From an uncultured Fimbriimonadales bacterium (GTDB lineage: Bacteria > Armatimonadota > Fimbriimonadia > Fimbriimonadales > GBS-DC), in NCBI GenBank assembly GCA_937934465.1, contig CALGZO010000289.1:1-37997 (forward strand): a stretch of DNA of 37,997 nucleotides, in the 5' to 3' direction. The translations under genes were made by a program, and so were the position numbers. Below the pieces are notes generated by a model. It was not told the DNA's origin. It did no database searches and saw nothing but the letters and a program-made list of their open reading frames with translations. Below, in pieces: positions 22,756 to 30,160 of this stretch (positions are counted from its first letter, which is position 1; every line of letters begins with the position of its first letter).

Positions 22756-23763
22756 TTAGTCCTCCGTAATCACATCTGTAATAGCGACGACGAGTTTCCG
22801 ATTGCGCACGGCGGGTTTGCCCCGAAACTTCACACGGTTCTCCACTAAGACATCGATTTTGCCGTTGTAGGGCGTGTTGAGCAAGATAGTGTCGCCGACT
22901 TTGAGTTGGAGCAGCTCGCTTAGGCGCATCTGCGTTTTGCCCAATCGGGCGTGGCAAGTGAGCGCGGTGCGGTGGAGGTGCTGGGTGAGGGCGCGTCGCA
23001 GGATGGGCGTGGTGCGCTTGCCTGCGCTGGAGACCCAGTTCTGCGAGCTGAGTCGCGGGGTGATGGGTTTGATGACCATGTGGGGCACGCACATGCTCAT
23101 CGCGTCGCGCCGCTCGCCGATACGCGCCTCCATCAGCACGGTAATCACGATGTCGCTCGGCGGGGCAATCTGCACGAACTGCGCGCTGGTCTCCAGAGTT
23201 TCAATCTTTGGGTCTACTTGCAGGATGCTCTCCCATGCGCTGCGGTACGCCATCAGCATCCGTTCGCCCAGCGCCAGCACCAACGGCTTCTCGATTTCGG
23301 TGAACGCGGCGCGCTCAATCGGTTTGCCCACGCCGCCCAACAGCCGATCCAGCATCGTGAAGACCAGCGCGTATTCCATCTCCAGCACTGCCTCGCCCGA
23401 AAGCGGCGGCGCACTGAACACGATGAACGCCGACTGCTTCAGCGAGCGCAGGTAGTCTTCGTAGGGAATCTGCTCCAGCGAGATGAGCTCGATGTGGATG
23501 GGCACGCGCAGGTAGGTGGCGAGGTTGGTGGAGCAGAGCCGTGCGAAGGTCTCGAACACCATCTGCAAGGTGCGCAGCTGGTCGCGCGAGAACTTGTCAG
23601 GTCGGCGGAAGTCGTACACTTCGTAGGCGATGGTCTTTTTGGCGGCGCGTCCACCCCCGACAGGCATGGCGACAGGCGCGCCCAAGTCGCCGCCCGCGCT
23701 CTCCTCCGCCGTGAGCGACGCCAGCAACGCCTCAATCTCCGCCTGTGAGAGGATTTCGCTCAT
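22756..23763 (-). CDS. fliM: Flagellar motor switch protein FliM
   Basis: A 335-residue C-ring protein that binds phospho-CheY and sets rotation direction. The extreme N-terminus ILSQAEIEALLASL matches the CheY-binding peptide. The middle CheC-like domain contains the LLGGVGKP loop (GGxG, FliG contact). The C-terminal SpoA domain (LLQLKVGDTILLNTPYNGKI, about 265-335) binds FliN/FliY. GGAGG stands 8 nt before the ATG at 23763. It is first in a fliM-fliY-fliO-fliP operon. Confidence 0.96.
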   Translation of the reverse strand: MSEILSQAEIEALLASLTAEESAGGDLGAPVAMPVGGGRAAKKTIAYEVYDFRRPDKFSRDQLRTLQMVFETFARLCSTNLATYLRVPIHIELISLEQIPYEDYLRSLKQSAFIVFSAPPLSGEAVLEMEYALVFTMLDRLLGGVGKPIERAAFTEIEKPLVLALGERMLMAYRSAWESILQVDPKIETLETSAQFVQIAPPSDIVITVLMEARIGERRDAMSMCVPHMVIKPITPRLSSQNWVSSAGKRTTPILRRALTQHLHRTALTCHARLGKTQMRLSELLQLKVGDTILLNTPYNGKIDVLVENRVKFRGKPAVRNRKLVVAITDVITED

Positions 23764-23872
23764 CCGATTCGCCTCCCGCGCAGTATCACAGGCGAATTAT
23801 CGGCGTGCGCGGTACAAAACTTGAGTTCAAATGCGTCTTTACATTCCGTGAGCAATCTCCCAACGCCGGCGC

Positions 23873-23965
23873 GTGGGTCAGAGCGCATAAACCCCACCGA
23901 AGATTTCTCAAGCGCTCTCAGCTTGATATTGCCTGGCGCGCCTCGCGGCAGGAACTTCACGCGCC
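23873..23965 (+). other. Three short hairpins in the fliM / FHA divergent gap
   Basis: The 221-nt interval 23764-23984 has no supported gene. It holds GTGGG/CCCAC (23873-23877, 23893-23897), CAAGC/GCTTG (23909-23913, 23921-23925) and GGCGCG/CGCGCC (23935-23940, 23960-23965). The series could be a structured leader of the FHA gene at 23985. I match it to no known riboswitch. Confidence 0.35.
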
Positions 23966-23984
23966 GATGAGAATCTAAGCGTTT

Positions 23985-25217
23985 ATGCGAGCGTTTCTAC
24001 TGGGCACTGTGCTGGTCGGGATGGTTGCGCTGAGCGCGGCGCAGCCGACTCAAACGACTGACGCGCCGACCTCTGAACCTACCGCGAAACCCCGCCAAAT
24101 CACGCTCGCCTCCACGCAGGAGGGCGAACGCTGGTGGTGGATGGAAGACGCCAAAAGCAACCCGCTCAGCGCCCCACGAAAGACTAACGACGCCAGCTGG
24201 AGTATCGAGGTCCCTGCCAACGCCCAGACACTGTGGGTGTACGAGTCCCAAACGGGCAACCTCGCACGGCTCAAAACCGCCGAACTGAAGGAGAAGAACG
24301 AACTGACGCGCGAGGCGTGGACGCATGTCGCTCGCGTTCAAGTGAACTTGAGAGCGCAGGCGAAGCCCGTCGCCAGCGCGATAGTAACGCTCAAAGACTC
24401 GACGGGCGCGGAACACAAGCGCGTGCTGGAGCCGTCAGCCGAGGGGATTGTGGTGTTCGAGCGCGTGCCGCTGGGCAAGGTGGAAATCGTCGCGCAGTAC
24501 GGCGACGACGGTAAGGCGACGCAGGAGACAACGCTGAAGGCAGAGCGGGAGCTGCGCGTGCCTGTAATTGAGTTGTCGCTCAGTGGAACGGTGGCGACGC
24601 TGGAGCCGAAAGCGGATACCAACGCCGTCGCCAAGCCCTCTGAAGAGACGCCTGCTGGCAGTCGCATCGGCGCAATCGTGATGTTTGCGATTGCGCTGGC
24701 GCTGGCGATTGGCGTGATAGTGTTTCTTGTGCGCTTAGCAGTGCAGAAGCCGCAACAGGTCGGCGCGGCGATGGGCAAACTGGGTGTGGAGCTGCCCCAA
24801 GCGGCGTCGGGCGTCGGAAGCGCAACTGCCACACTTGAACCCCAACAGCCCGACCTGCCGCCGCTGGACACCGCCGGCGTGCCCCCCACAGCGACCGCCG
24901 CGCCTACTATGATTGTCTCAGTGGGACCCGCCACTCGACTCGTCGCCACTCAAGGACCCTACGCAGGGCAGACCTTCGCCATCGACGCCGAGCTGATGAC
25001 CATCGGGCGCGAGGCGGTTCACCCCATCGCGCTGGTGAACGATATGGGCGTCAGTCGCACTCACGCGCAGATAGTCAAGCAGGGCGAAGAGACGCTCATC
25101 GAGGATTTGGGCAGCACGAACGGAACCTATGTGAACGGCGCACGCATCAGCGCGCCCACGCCCATCAAGCCCGGCGACATGTTGCAGCTCGGCGCAAGCC
25201 TGTTCCGTGTGGAATGA
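23985..25217 (+). CDS. Exported membrane-anchored FHA-domain protein
   Basis: A 410-residue protein. Residues 1-19 are a signal peptide (MRAFLLGTVLVGMVALSAA). An extracytoplasmic part (about 25-215) includes a carboxypeptidase-regulatory-like beta domain (about 110-190). A single membrane span (IGAIVMFAIALALAIGVIVFLV, about 227-250) leads to a Pro/Ala-rich linker and a C-terminal cytoplasmic FHA domain (about 310-410) with GREAVHP, VSRTHAQIV and DLGSTNGTYVNG. FHA domains bind phosphothreonine, so this may couple envelope state to a Ser/Thr kinase pathway, or organise a membrane complex. No kinase is in the window. A second FHA gene starts 3 nt downstream. Confidence 0.88.
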   Translation: MRAFLLGTVLVGMVALSAAQPTQTTDAPTSEPTAKPRQITLASTQEGERWWWMEDAKSNPLSAPRKTNDASWSIEVPANAQTLWVYESQTGNLARLKTAELKEKNELTREAWTHVARVQVNLRAQAKPVASAIVTLKDSTGAEHKRVLEPSAEGIVVFERVPLGKVEIVAQYGDDGKATQETTLKAERELRVPVIELSLSGTVATLEPKADTNAVAKPSEETPAGSRIGAIVMFAIALALAIGVIVFLVRLAVQKPQQVGAAMGKLGVELPQAASGVGSATATLEPQQPDLPPLDTAGVPPTATAAPTMIVSVGPATRLVATQGPYAGQTFAIDAELMTIGREAVHPIALVNDMGVSRTHAQIVKQGEETLIEDLGSTNGTYVNGARISAPTPIKPGDMLQLGASLFRVE

Positions 25218-25220
25218 GCG

Positions 25221-26576
25221 ATGGTGCAGAAGCTGTTTTATCTGATGGTGTTCGGCGCGATTGGGGGCGTGCTGGCGTGGGCGGTGAACGAGCCGTTCAT
25301 GTCGGACGACCTCACGCGCACGGTGGACTGGGGCGCGCTGGCGCGGTTCGGCGCGGCGTCGGGGCTGTGTATCGGCGCGATGATTGGCTTGGCGACAGGG
25401 CTGTCGCTGGGCACGGGAAGACATATCCAGCGCGGCGTGCTGTTGGGCGCGCTTATCGGCGTTTTCGGCGGCTGGATAGGCGTGACGATTGGGCAAGTGA
25501 TTTTCAGCCTGTTCAAGCCTGAGGAGTCGGTTATCGGGATGGTGTTCGGGCGGATTCTGGGCTGGAGCGCGTTCGGGGGCTTGATTGGTCTGTCGGAGGG
25601 GGTGATTGCGCGTTCGCCCAAACGGATACGGAACGGACTGCTGGGCGGCGCGCTGGGCGGCGCGTTGGGCGGCGCAGTGTTCGATTTCTTGGCGTTTACA
25701 GTGGGTGTGACCTTCGGGTTCGCGTTGCGTGCGGAGGGCGAGGCGGGCGCGCCCTCGCGTGCGGTCGCACTCACGCTCATCGGCGCGGGCGTCGGGCTGT
25801 TTATAGGGTTGCTGGAGCTGGCAACGCGCTCGGCGTGGGTGCGCGTCATCTACGGGCGCAACGAGGGCAAGGACTACCCAATCGACCGCGACGGGGCATA
25901 TATCGGGCGTGATGAACTCGCGGATGTGCCCCTGCGCGGCGACCCAAATGTCGCGCCGCGCCACGCCGAGATACGCACGAGCGGCGGCTATGTGCTGGTC
26001 GCGCATGCGCCGACGCTCGTGAACGGTCAGCCTGCAACTGCCCCAACGCCCCTGAATGACGGCGACACATTGCAGGTGGGCGGGTTCCAACTGCTGTTCC
26101 AGTTGCGCACGGGTCAGGCGGCGCGTGCGCCGCGCGACGCCGTGCGGTCGCCCCTGCCGCCGCCGATGCCCACACCGCTCGGCGTGTGCCCCTACTGCGG
26201 GCAACGGCAAGACCCCGCCACAGGCGCATGCGCCTGCACGCCCGTCGCTACGCCTGCCTACACCCCCACAGCCACAGCAACCGCCGTGACGCAAGCCCTC
26301 GCGCTGGTCGGACTCGACGGCGCGTTCGCAGGACAGCGTATCCCAATCACGCCCGCAGGTCTCACTGTCGGACGCGAAGCCGATAATATGCTGATTGTGC
26401 CAGACCCGTCAGTGAGCCGTCGCCATGCGCGCCTCGCCCTCGAAAACGGCGCGCTCGTGGTGTACGACCTCAACAGCACCAACGGCGTGTTCGTGAACGA
26501 GCAACGCGTGAGCCAACGGATTCTCCAGTCAGGCGATGTGGTGCGGTTCGGAAGCGTGCGGTTCCGCGTGGAGTAG
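25221..26576 (+). CDS. Polytopic membrane protein with two FHA domains and a zinc ribbon
   Basis: A 451-residue protein. Residues 1-205 are about six Gly-rich membrane segments (glycine-zipper-like LLGGALGGALGGAVF at 140-154). The cytoplasmic part has an atypical first FHA (about 208-295; IGRDELADVPLRGD, APRHAEI, but no STNG loop), a Pro-rich linker, a four-cysteine zinc-ribbon-like knuckle (C323, C326, C337, C339), and a canonical second FHA (about 362-451) with GREADN, SRRHARL and NSTNGVFVN. The first FHA may have lost phosphothreonine binding. It is cotranscribed with the preceding FHA gene (3-nt gap). The function is not known; a scaffold for phosphorylated partners is the natural guess. 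Confidence 0.87.
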   Translation: MVQKLFYLMVFGAIGGVLAWAVNEPFMSDDLTRTVDWGALARFGAASGLCIGAMIGLATGLSLGTGRHIQRGVLLGALIGVFGGWIGVTIGQVIFSLFKPEESVIGMVFGRILGWSAFGGLIGLSEGVIARSPKRIRNGLLGGALGGALGGAVFDFLAFTVGVTFGFALRAEGEAGAPSRAVALTLIGAGVGLFIGLLELATRSAWVRVIYGRNEGKDYPIDRDGAYIGRDELADVPLRGDPNVAPRHAEIRTSGGYVLVAHAPTLVNGQPATAPTPLNDGDTLQVGGFQLLFQLRTGQAARAPRDAVRSPLPPPMPTPLGVCPYCGQRQDPATGACACTPVATPAYTPTATATAVTQALALVGLDGAFAGQRIPITPAGLTVGREADNMLIVPDPSVSRRHARLALENGALVVYDLNSTNGVFVNEQRVSQRILQSGDVVRFGSVRFRVE

Positions 26577-26611
26577 CACATTTATTAAAATCCCCTTAAC
26601 TATCCAGTCGG

Positions 26612-26617
26612 TATACT
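26612..26617 (+). promoter_or_regulatory. -10 box TATACT upstream of the PHP-domain gene
   Basis: TATACT lies 35 nt before the ATG at 26653 in the 76-nt gap after the FHA gene. The intervening leader has a GGAGGG Shine-Dalgarno and a small CTCGC/GCGAG hairpin. No good -35 is seen. Confidence 0.45.
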
Positions 26618-26652
26618 TTGCGCACTCGCGTGCAAGCGAGGGAGGGAATGCG

Positions 26653-29214
26653 ATGAAGCGAGCGATGATTCTACTGGGAGTTCTGACAGGGCTGCTGACA
26701 GCAGCGATGGCGTATGGAACGGAGAAGCGACTGCCCGTGCCTGCTCCGGGCGTCGCTGAGGCGGTGATTGCCACTGTAAACGACCTGCCGAGCGGACCGA
26801 AAGCCGACGGGCGCGCGGGCGACTATGTGCTGCGCAATCATCGCGCGACCTTCGTGATAGCAGGGATTCGTCCAACGCACGGCTACGGACGCTTCGGCGG
26901 TAGGCTCGTCGACGCCGTGTTGAACGAGGACGGACGCCGAAGCGACTTTTTAGGCGAGTGGTTCTACGGAATCGCCGATGCGCGCGGGCTGTTGGCGACG
27001 CGCACTATGCGCCCTGAGCGTATCGATATCGTCTCGGCGGGCGGCGCGGGCAAACCTGCTGTGGTGCGCGTGCAGATGGTCGACGAACGCCTGCCCCTGA
27101 TTGACCAGATTACTCGCATACCCACTCAGCCGATGGGCGCGCGCGTGACGATTACCTACACGCTCGAACCCGATAGCCCCACGCTGCTGATGGAGGCGAC
27201 CCTACAAAACCCAAGCGACCGAGCGCAAGCCTACACACTAATGATTGGCTGGATTCAAGACGACGGCATGCAGATGTATATGCCGCCGTTTGGGCACGCG
27301 AAGGCGGCGCAGGGCGCGTCGGCGGGCGCGGGCATGATGGCGTTAGTGAATACCTTGCGCGGCGCGATTCCCTACGCGGCGGCGGTAAATCATCAGCTCA
27401 GCTACGGGTTCTACCCCATCGCCGAGCAGTTGCCGATGGTGCAGAAGGCGCAAGATATCTATATTTTGTATCTATTGAATAATGCTTCTACGGAGCCGCG
27501 CGGGAGCGTAAGCGTGCGTTGGGCGCTCACGGTTGGGAGAGGCGAAACGGAGACCGTTCGCGCCGAGCGCAACCGCCTGTTGGGGTTGAACCCTGAGACG
27601 ACGCTCGCTGCGGGCGTGGTGCGCAACGCCGACGGCGCGCCTCTCGCCGACGCCCGCGTCTACCTGTTCCAGACCAACGGCGAGCGCGAGCAGTTCGTCA
27701 CGGTCGTGCGCACGGATGCGTCGGGGCGGTTCCAAGCGCAGCTCGCGCAGGGCGAGTATCGCGCGATGGCGTTTGCCGACCACCACACGCCTCAGGAGTT
27801 CCGCTTCAGCGCGCCTGTGAGCGCGATGCCGACGGTCAGCCTGCCCGCGCCTGCGCAACTGCGCCTGCGCGCCACAGATGATAACAACAAACCGATGCCC
27901 GCCGCCGTCGTGTTCGAGCGGCTCGACGCGCCCCGCGCGAACGCTGAACGCCTGCTCTATGGCGAGGAGGGCAACTTCGGACGCTGGAACCGTGTCCACT
28001 ACAGCCTCACTGGCGACGAGACGCTACTCGTGGAACCCGGACGCTACCGCATTACGGTAACGCGCGGCTTCGAGTATGAGATTGCGCAGCGCGAGTTCGA
28101 CCTGCAATCGGGCGCAATCGCCGAGTTCAACGCCCAACTTGCCCACACCGCGCCCCTGAACGGCTATCTGTCGGGCGATTTCCACCTGCACACCCTCACC
28201 TCGCCCGATTCGTTCGACTTCTTCGAGGATAAAATCGCCTCCTATGTGGCGATGGATGTGCATATCATGGTGAACACCGACCACGACTACCATGTAGACC
28301 TTGAGCCGACCGTGCGCGCGATGGGGCAACGCAACCGCTTGGCGACGATTGTCGGCAACGAGATTACACCGATGAGCGCGATTGGGCACTTCAACGCCTT
28401 TCCGCAGCGCTACGACCCCAACGCTTGGAACAACGGCGCTATCGAGTGGTACGACCTCAAGGCAGGCGAAATCTTTGCACGGGCGCGTCGGAACTACGCT
28501 CGCGACTCAATCGTGATGATTAACCACCCGCGCGCGCCCACGATGGGCTACTTCGCCTATATCGGCTTAGACCCCAAAACGGGCGTCATTCAACGCTCCG
28601 ACGAGCTCAGCGAGGACTTCGACGCCATCGAGGTGATGAACGGCATGAATGTCGCCGCCGCCGAGACCGTGATGCAGGACTGGTTCTACTTCCTGAATCG
28701 GGGGAAGCGCGTGCTGGGCATCGGCACAACCGATAGCCACCATGTGTTCCGTCTGCAGCCGGGCTTGCCGCGCACCTATGTCTACTACGGGCATCGCAAT
28801 CCTGCGCGTGTCACGCCCGACAACTTGGTTGCGCGGTTGCGCAGGGGCGATGTGGTGGTGTCCAGCGGTGCTGTGCTGACGCTGACGGCGGCGGATGCTC
28901 GCAACCCACGCCGCGCCGTGCGCATCGGCGACACGCTCAAACTGCAGAGCGACGCGATTGTGCTGAATGTTGAGGCGCGTGCGGCGTCTTGGGTGCGTAT
29001 GCAATCGCTGCAGGTGATTGTGAACGGCGAGGTCGCGCTGGAGCAGCCGTTGAACCAGCCTGACGGCAAGCCGCTGAACTACAAAGCGACGCTGAGCGTG
29101 CCTGTTTCGGGCGAGAAGGGCTGGCTGATTGTGCGACTTGTGGGCGACAGGTTCACCGCGCTGCTGCCCGACGCGCCGATGGCGTTCACCAACCCCATCT
29201 ACTGGACGCGCTAA
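26653..29214 (+). CDS. Secreted PHP-domain metal-dependent hydrolase (CehA/McbA-like)
   Basis: An 853-residue exported protein: signal peptide 1-20 (MKRAMILLGVLTGLLTAAMA), a large beta-rich N-terminal region (to about 330), a carboxypeptidase-regulatory-like beta domain (about 335-400), then a PHP domain from about 500. Its metal motifs are visible: DFHLHT (about 508), VNTDHDYH (about 543), IVGNEITP, MINHPRAP and GIGTTDSHHV. They make a multi-metal phosphoesterase-type site like that of CehA/McbA proteins. A beta domain closes the chain. The start at 26653 has GGAGGG upstream and the signal peptide; a 39-residue longer frame overlaps the FHA gene. The substrate is unknown. The gene ends just before a strong hairpin. 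Confidence 0.86.
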   Translation: MKRAMILLGVLTGLLTAAMAYGTEKRLPVPAPGVAEAVIATVNDLPSGPKADGRAGDYVLRNHRATFVIAGIRPTHGYGRFGGRLVDAVLNEDGRRSDFLGEWFYGIADARGLLATRTMRPERIDIVSAGGAGKPAVVRVQMVDERLPLIDQITRIPTQPMGARVTITYTLEPDSPTLLMEATLQNPSDRAQAYTLMIGWIQDDGMQMYMPPFGHAKAAQGASAGAGMMALVNTLRGAIPYAAAVNHQLSYGFYPIAEQLPMVQKAQDIYILYLLNNASTEPRGSVSVRWALTVGRGETETVRAERNRLLGLNPETTLAAGVVRNADGAPLADARVYLFQTNGEREQFVTVVRTDASGRFQAQLAQGEYRAMAFADHHTPQEFRFSAPVSAMPTVSLPAPAQLRLRATDDNNKPMPAAVVFERLDAPRANAERLLYGEEGNFGRWNRVHYSLTGDETLLVEPGRYRITVTRGFEYEIAQREFDLQSGAIAEFNAQLAHTAPLNGYLSGDFHLHTLTSPDSFDFFEDKIASYVAMDVHIMVNTDHDYHVDLEPTVRAMGQRNRLATIVGNEITPMSAIGHFNAFPQRYDPNAWNNGAIEWYDLKAGEIFARARRNYARDSIVMINHPRAPTMGYFAYIGLDPKTGVIQRSDELSEDFDAIEVMNGMNVAAAETVMQDWFYFLNRGKRVLGIGTTDSHHVFRLQPGLPRTYVYYGHRNPARVTPDNLVARLRRGDVVVSSGAVLTLTAADARNPRRAVRIGDTLKLQSDAIVLNVEARAASWVRMQSLQVIVNGEVALEQPLNQPDGKPLNYKATLSVPVSGEKGWLIVRLVGDRFTALLPDAPMAFTNPIYWTR

Positions 29215-29221
29215 TCACAAA

Positions 29222-29247
29222 CGCCCCGCCCATCGTCGGGCGGGGCG
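29222..29247. terminator. GC-rich hairpin between convergent genes (bidirectional terminator)
   Basis: Arms CGCCCCGCCC (29222-29231) and GGGCGGGGCG (29238-29247) form a perfect 10-bp stem with a 6-nt loop. On the plus side CAGCTTT follows; on the minus side TGTTTGTGATT follows. The position, 8 nt after the PHP stop and 45 nt from the PEP-CTERM gene stop, fits a shared terminator. Confidence 0.8.
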
Positions 29248-29291
29248 CAGCTTTAGACAGCGTCGCTTAGAACAGTCCAATCAGTACAATC

Positions 29292-29984
29292 TCAGTGCTT
29301 TGCGCGTCGGCGCAGCAGCAGCCCCGCCAACCCCGCGCTCAGCGCCAGCATGCTCGCAGGCTCTGGCACCCAATCCTGCTCCACGAACTGCAGCGAGGCG
29401 ACTGATGTGCCAGGAGCGCGAGCGCCGTCGATATGCACGATGAAGGTCTCAATCACCTGCACATTCGCAGAGGGCCGAGCTAGCGGAACATAAAAACTCG
29501 ATGCGATGGCTCTATCTGAACCGCCCGAGTAGCCTGATCCGCTGAACATCCCGCCGCCGTTGTAGAGGATCTGGCTTGTGTTCAGGTCAACCACCTTCTT
29601 GCTCCAGATGATTTGCCCCATTTCGTACACAAAGCCGTTAATCACGAAGTTAAATCCGAGCAGGGGCGTGCTGCCAGTGATGGTGTAAGCCGCTGTGTAA
29701 GTGCCGCCCGTGAAGGAAGTGCCGTTGCCAGTGAGAATCGGGTTCGGATTGCCGCTTGCGGTTAGGAAGGTTACTTGCGGCAGTTGGCTCACAAACACCG
29801 TAGCAGGCGAGTTCAAGGGTCCGACATTGTTGATTTGGAATGGCACACTCACTTGCACAGCGGGTTGACTGGGGCGGAACAAAGTGCCCTGACTGGTGGA
29901 CACACTTACCGTCCAGCCACTCGCGAATGCCGCTGAGACCGCTGTAAGGGACAGCGTAATACCGAGTATCTTTAGCCCTTTCAT
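29292..29984 (-). CDS. PEP-CTERM sorting-domain surface protein
   Basis: A 230-residue exported protein. It has a signal peptide (about 1-22, MKGLKILGITLSLTAVSAAF), a Ser/Thr/Gly/Asn-rich beta-type body with no recognised enzyme motif, and a C-terminal PEP-CTERM signal: VPEPASMLAL, a hydrophobic span and a basic tail LLRRRAKH. Such proteins are processed by an exosortase and attached at or released from the cell surface, usually in diderms making exopolysaccharide. The exosortase is not in the window. GGAGG lies 9 nt before the ATG at 29984. It stands alone in its own minus-strand unit. Confidence 0.88.
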   Translation of the reverse strand: MKGLKILGITLSLTAVSAAFASGWTVSVSTSQGTLFRPSQPAVQVSVPFQINNVGPLNSPATVFVSQLPQVTFLTASGNPNPILTGNGTSFTGGTYTAAYTITGSTPLLGFNFVINGFVYEMGQIIWSKKVVDLNTSQILYNGGGMFSGSGYSGGSDRAIASSFYVPLARPSANVQVIETFIVHIDGARAPGTSVASLQFVEQDWVPEPASMLALSAGLAGLLLRRRAKH

Positions 29985-30026
29985 CCTGTTGTACCTCCAA
30001 GTTAGGATTATTTGAACGCCCTCGAC

Positions 30027-30043
30027 GCGCCATGCCATGGCGC
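30027..30043. repeat. Palindrome in the PEP-CTERM / hisC divergent gap
   Basis: GCGCCATG-C-CATGGCGC is a perfect 8-bp inverted repeat with a single central base, about 43 nt upstream of the PEP-CTERM ATG. The 1-nt centre suits a protein-binding site better than an RNA hairpin. The rest of the 176-nt interval has an A-rich run (30080-30110) and the hisC -10 box. Confidence 0.5.
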
Positions 30044-30148
30044 GCTCGGTAGGATTCGGCGTCCACCTTAAAAGACTCAAAAAACCCCGAAAAACGGACA
30101 GGTTTTGTCAGGATTTCGAGCCGATTCGCAGCAGTTGGGGGTGTAGGG

Positions 30149-30154
30149 TACAAT
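30149..30154 (+). promoter_or_regulatory. -10 box TACAAT of hisC, likely leaderless
   Basis: TACAAT is followed by exactly 6 nt and the hisC ATG at 30161. No Shine-Dalgarno is present. Transcription would start at or within a base or two of the ATG. Confidence 0.6.
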
Positions 30155-30160
30155 CTGTGT

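Noticed and set aside
23760..23960. 66-residue minus-strand open frame upstream of fliM
   Set aside because: It overlaps the fliM start and its Shine-Dalgarno and has no recognisable family; the interval is better seen as non-coding.
23820..23984. c-di-GMP (GEMM) riboswitch before the FHA gene
   Set aside because: Hairpins are present but the conserved GEMM core and tetraloop-receptor pattern are not seen.
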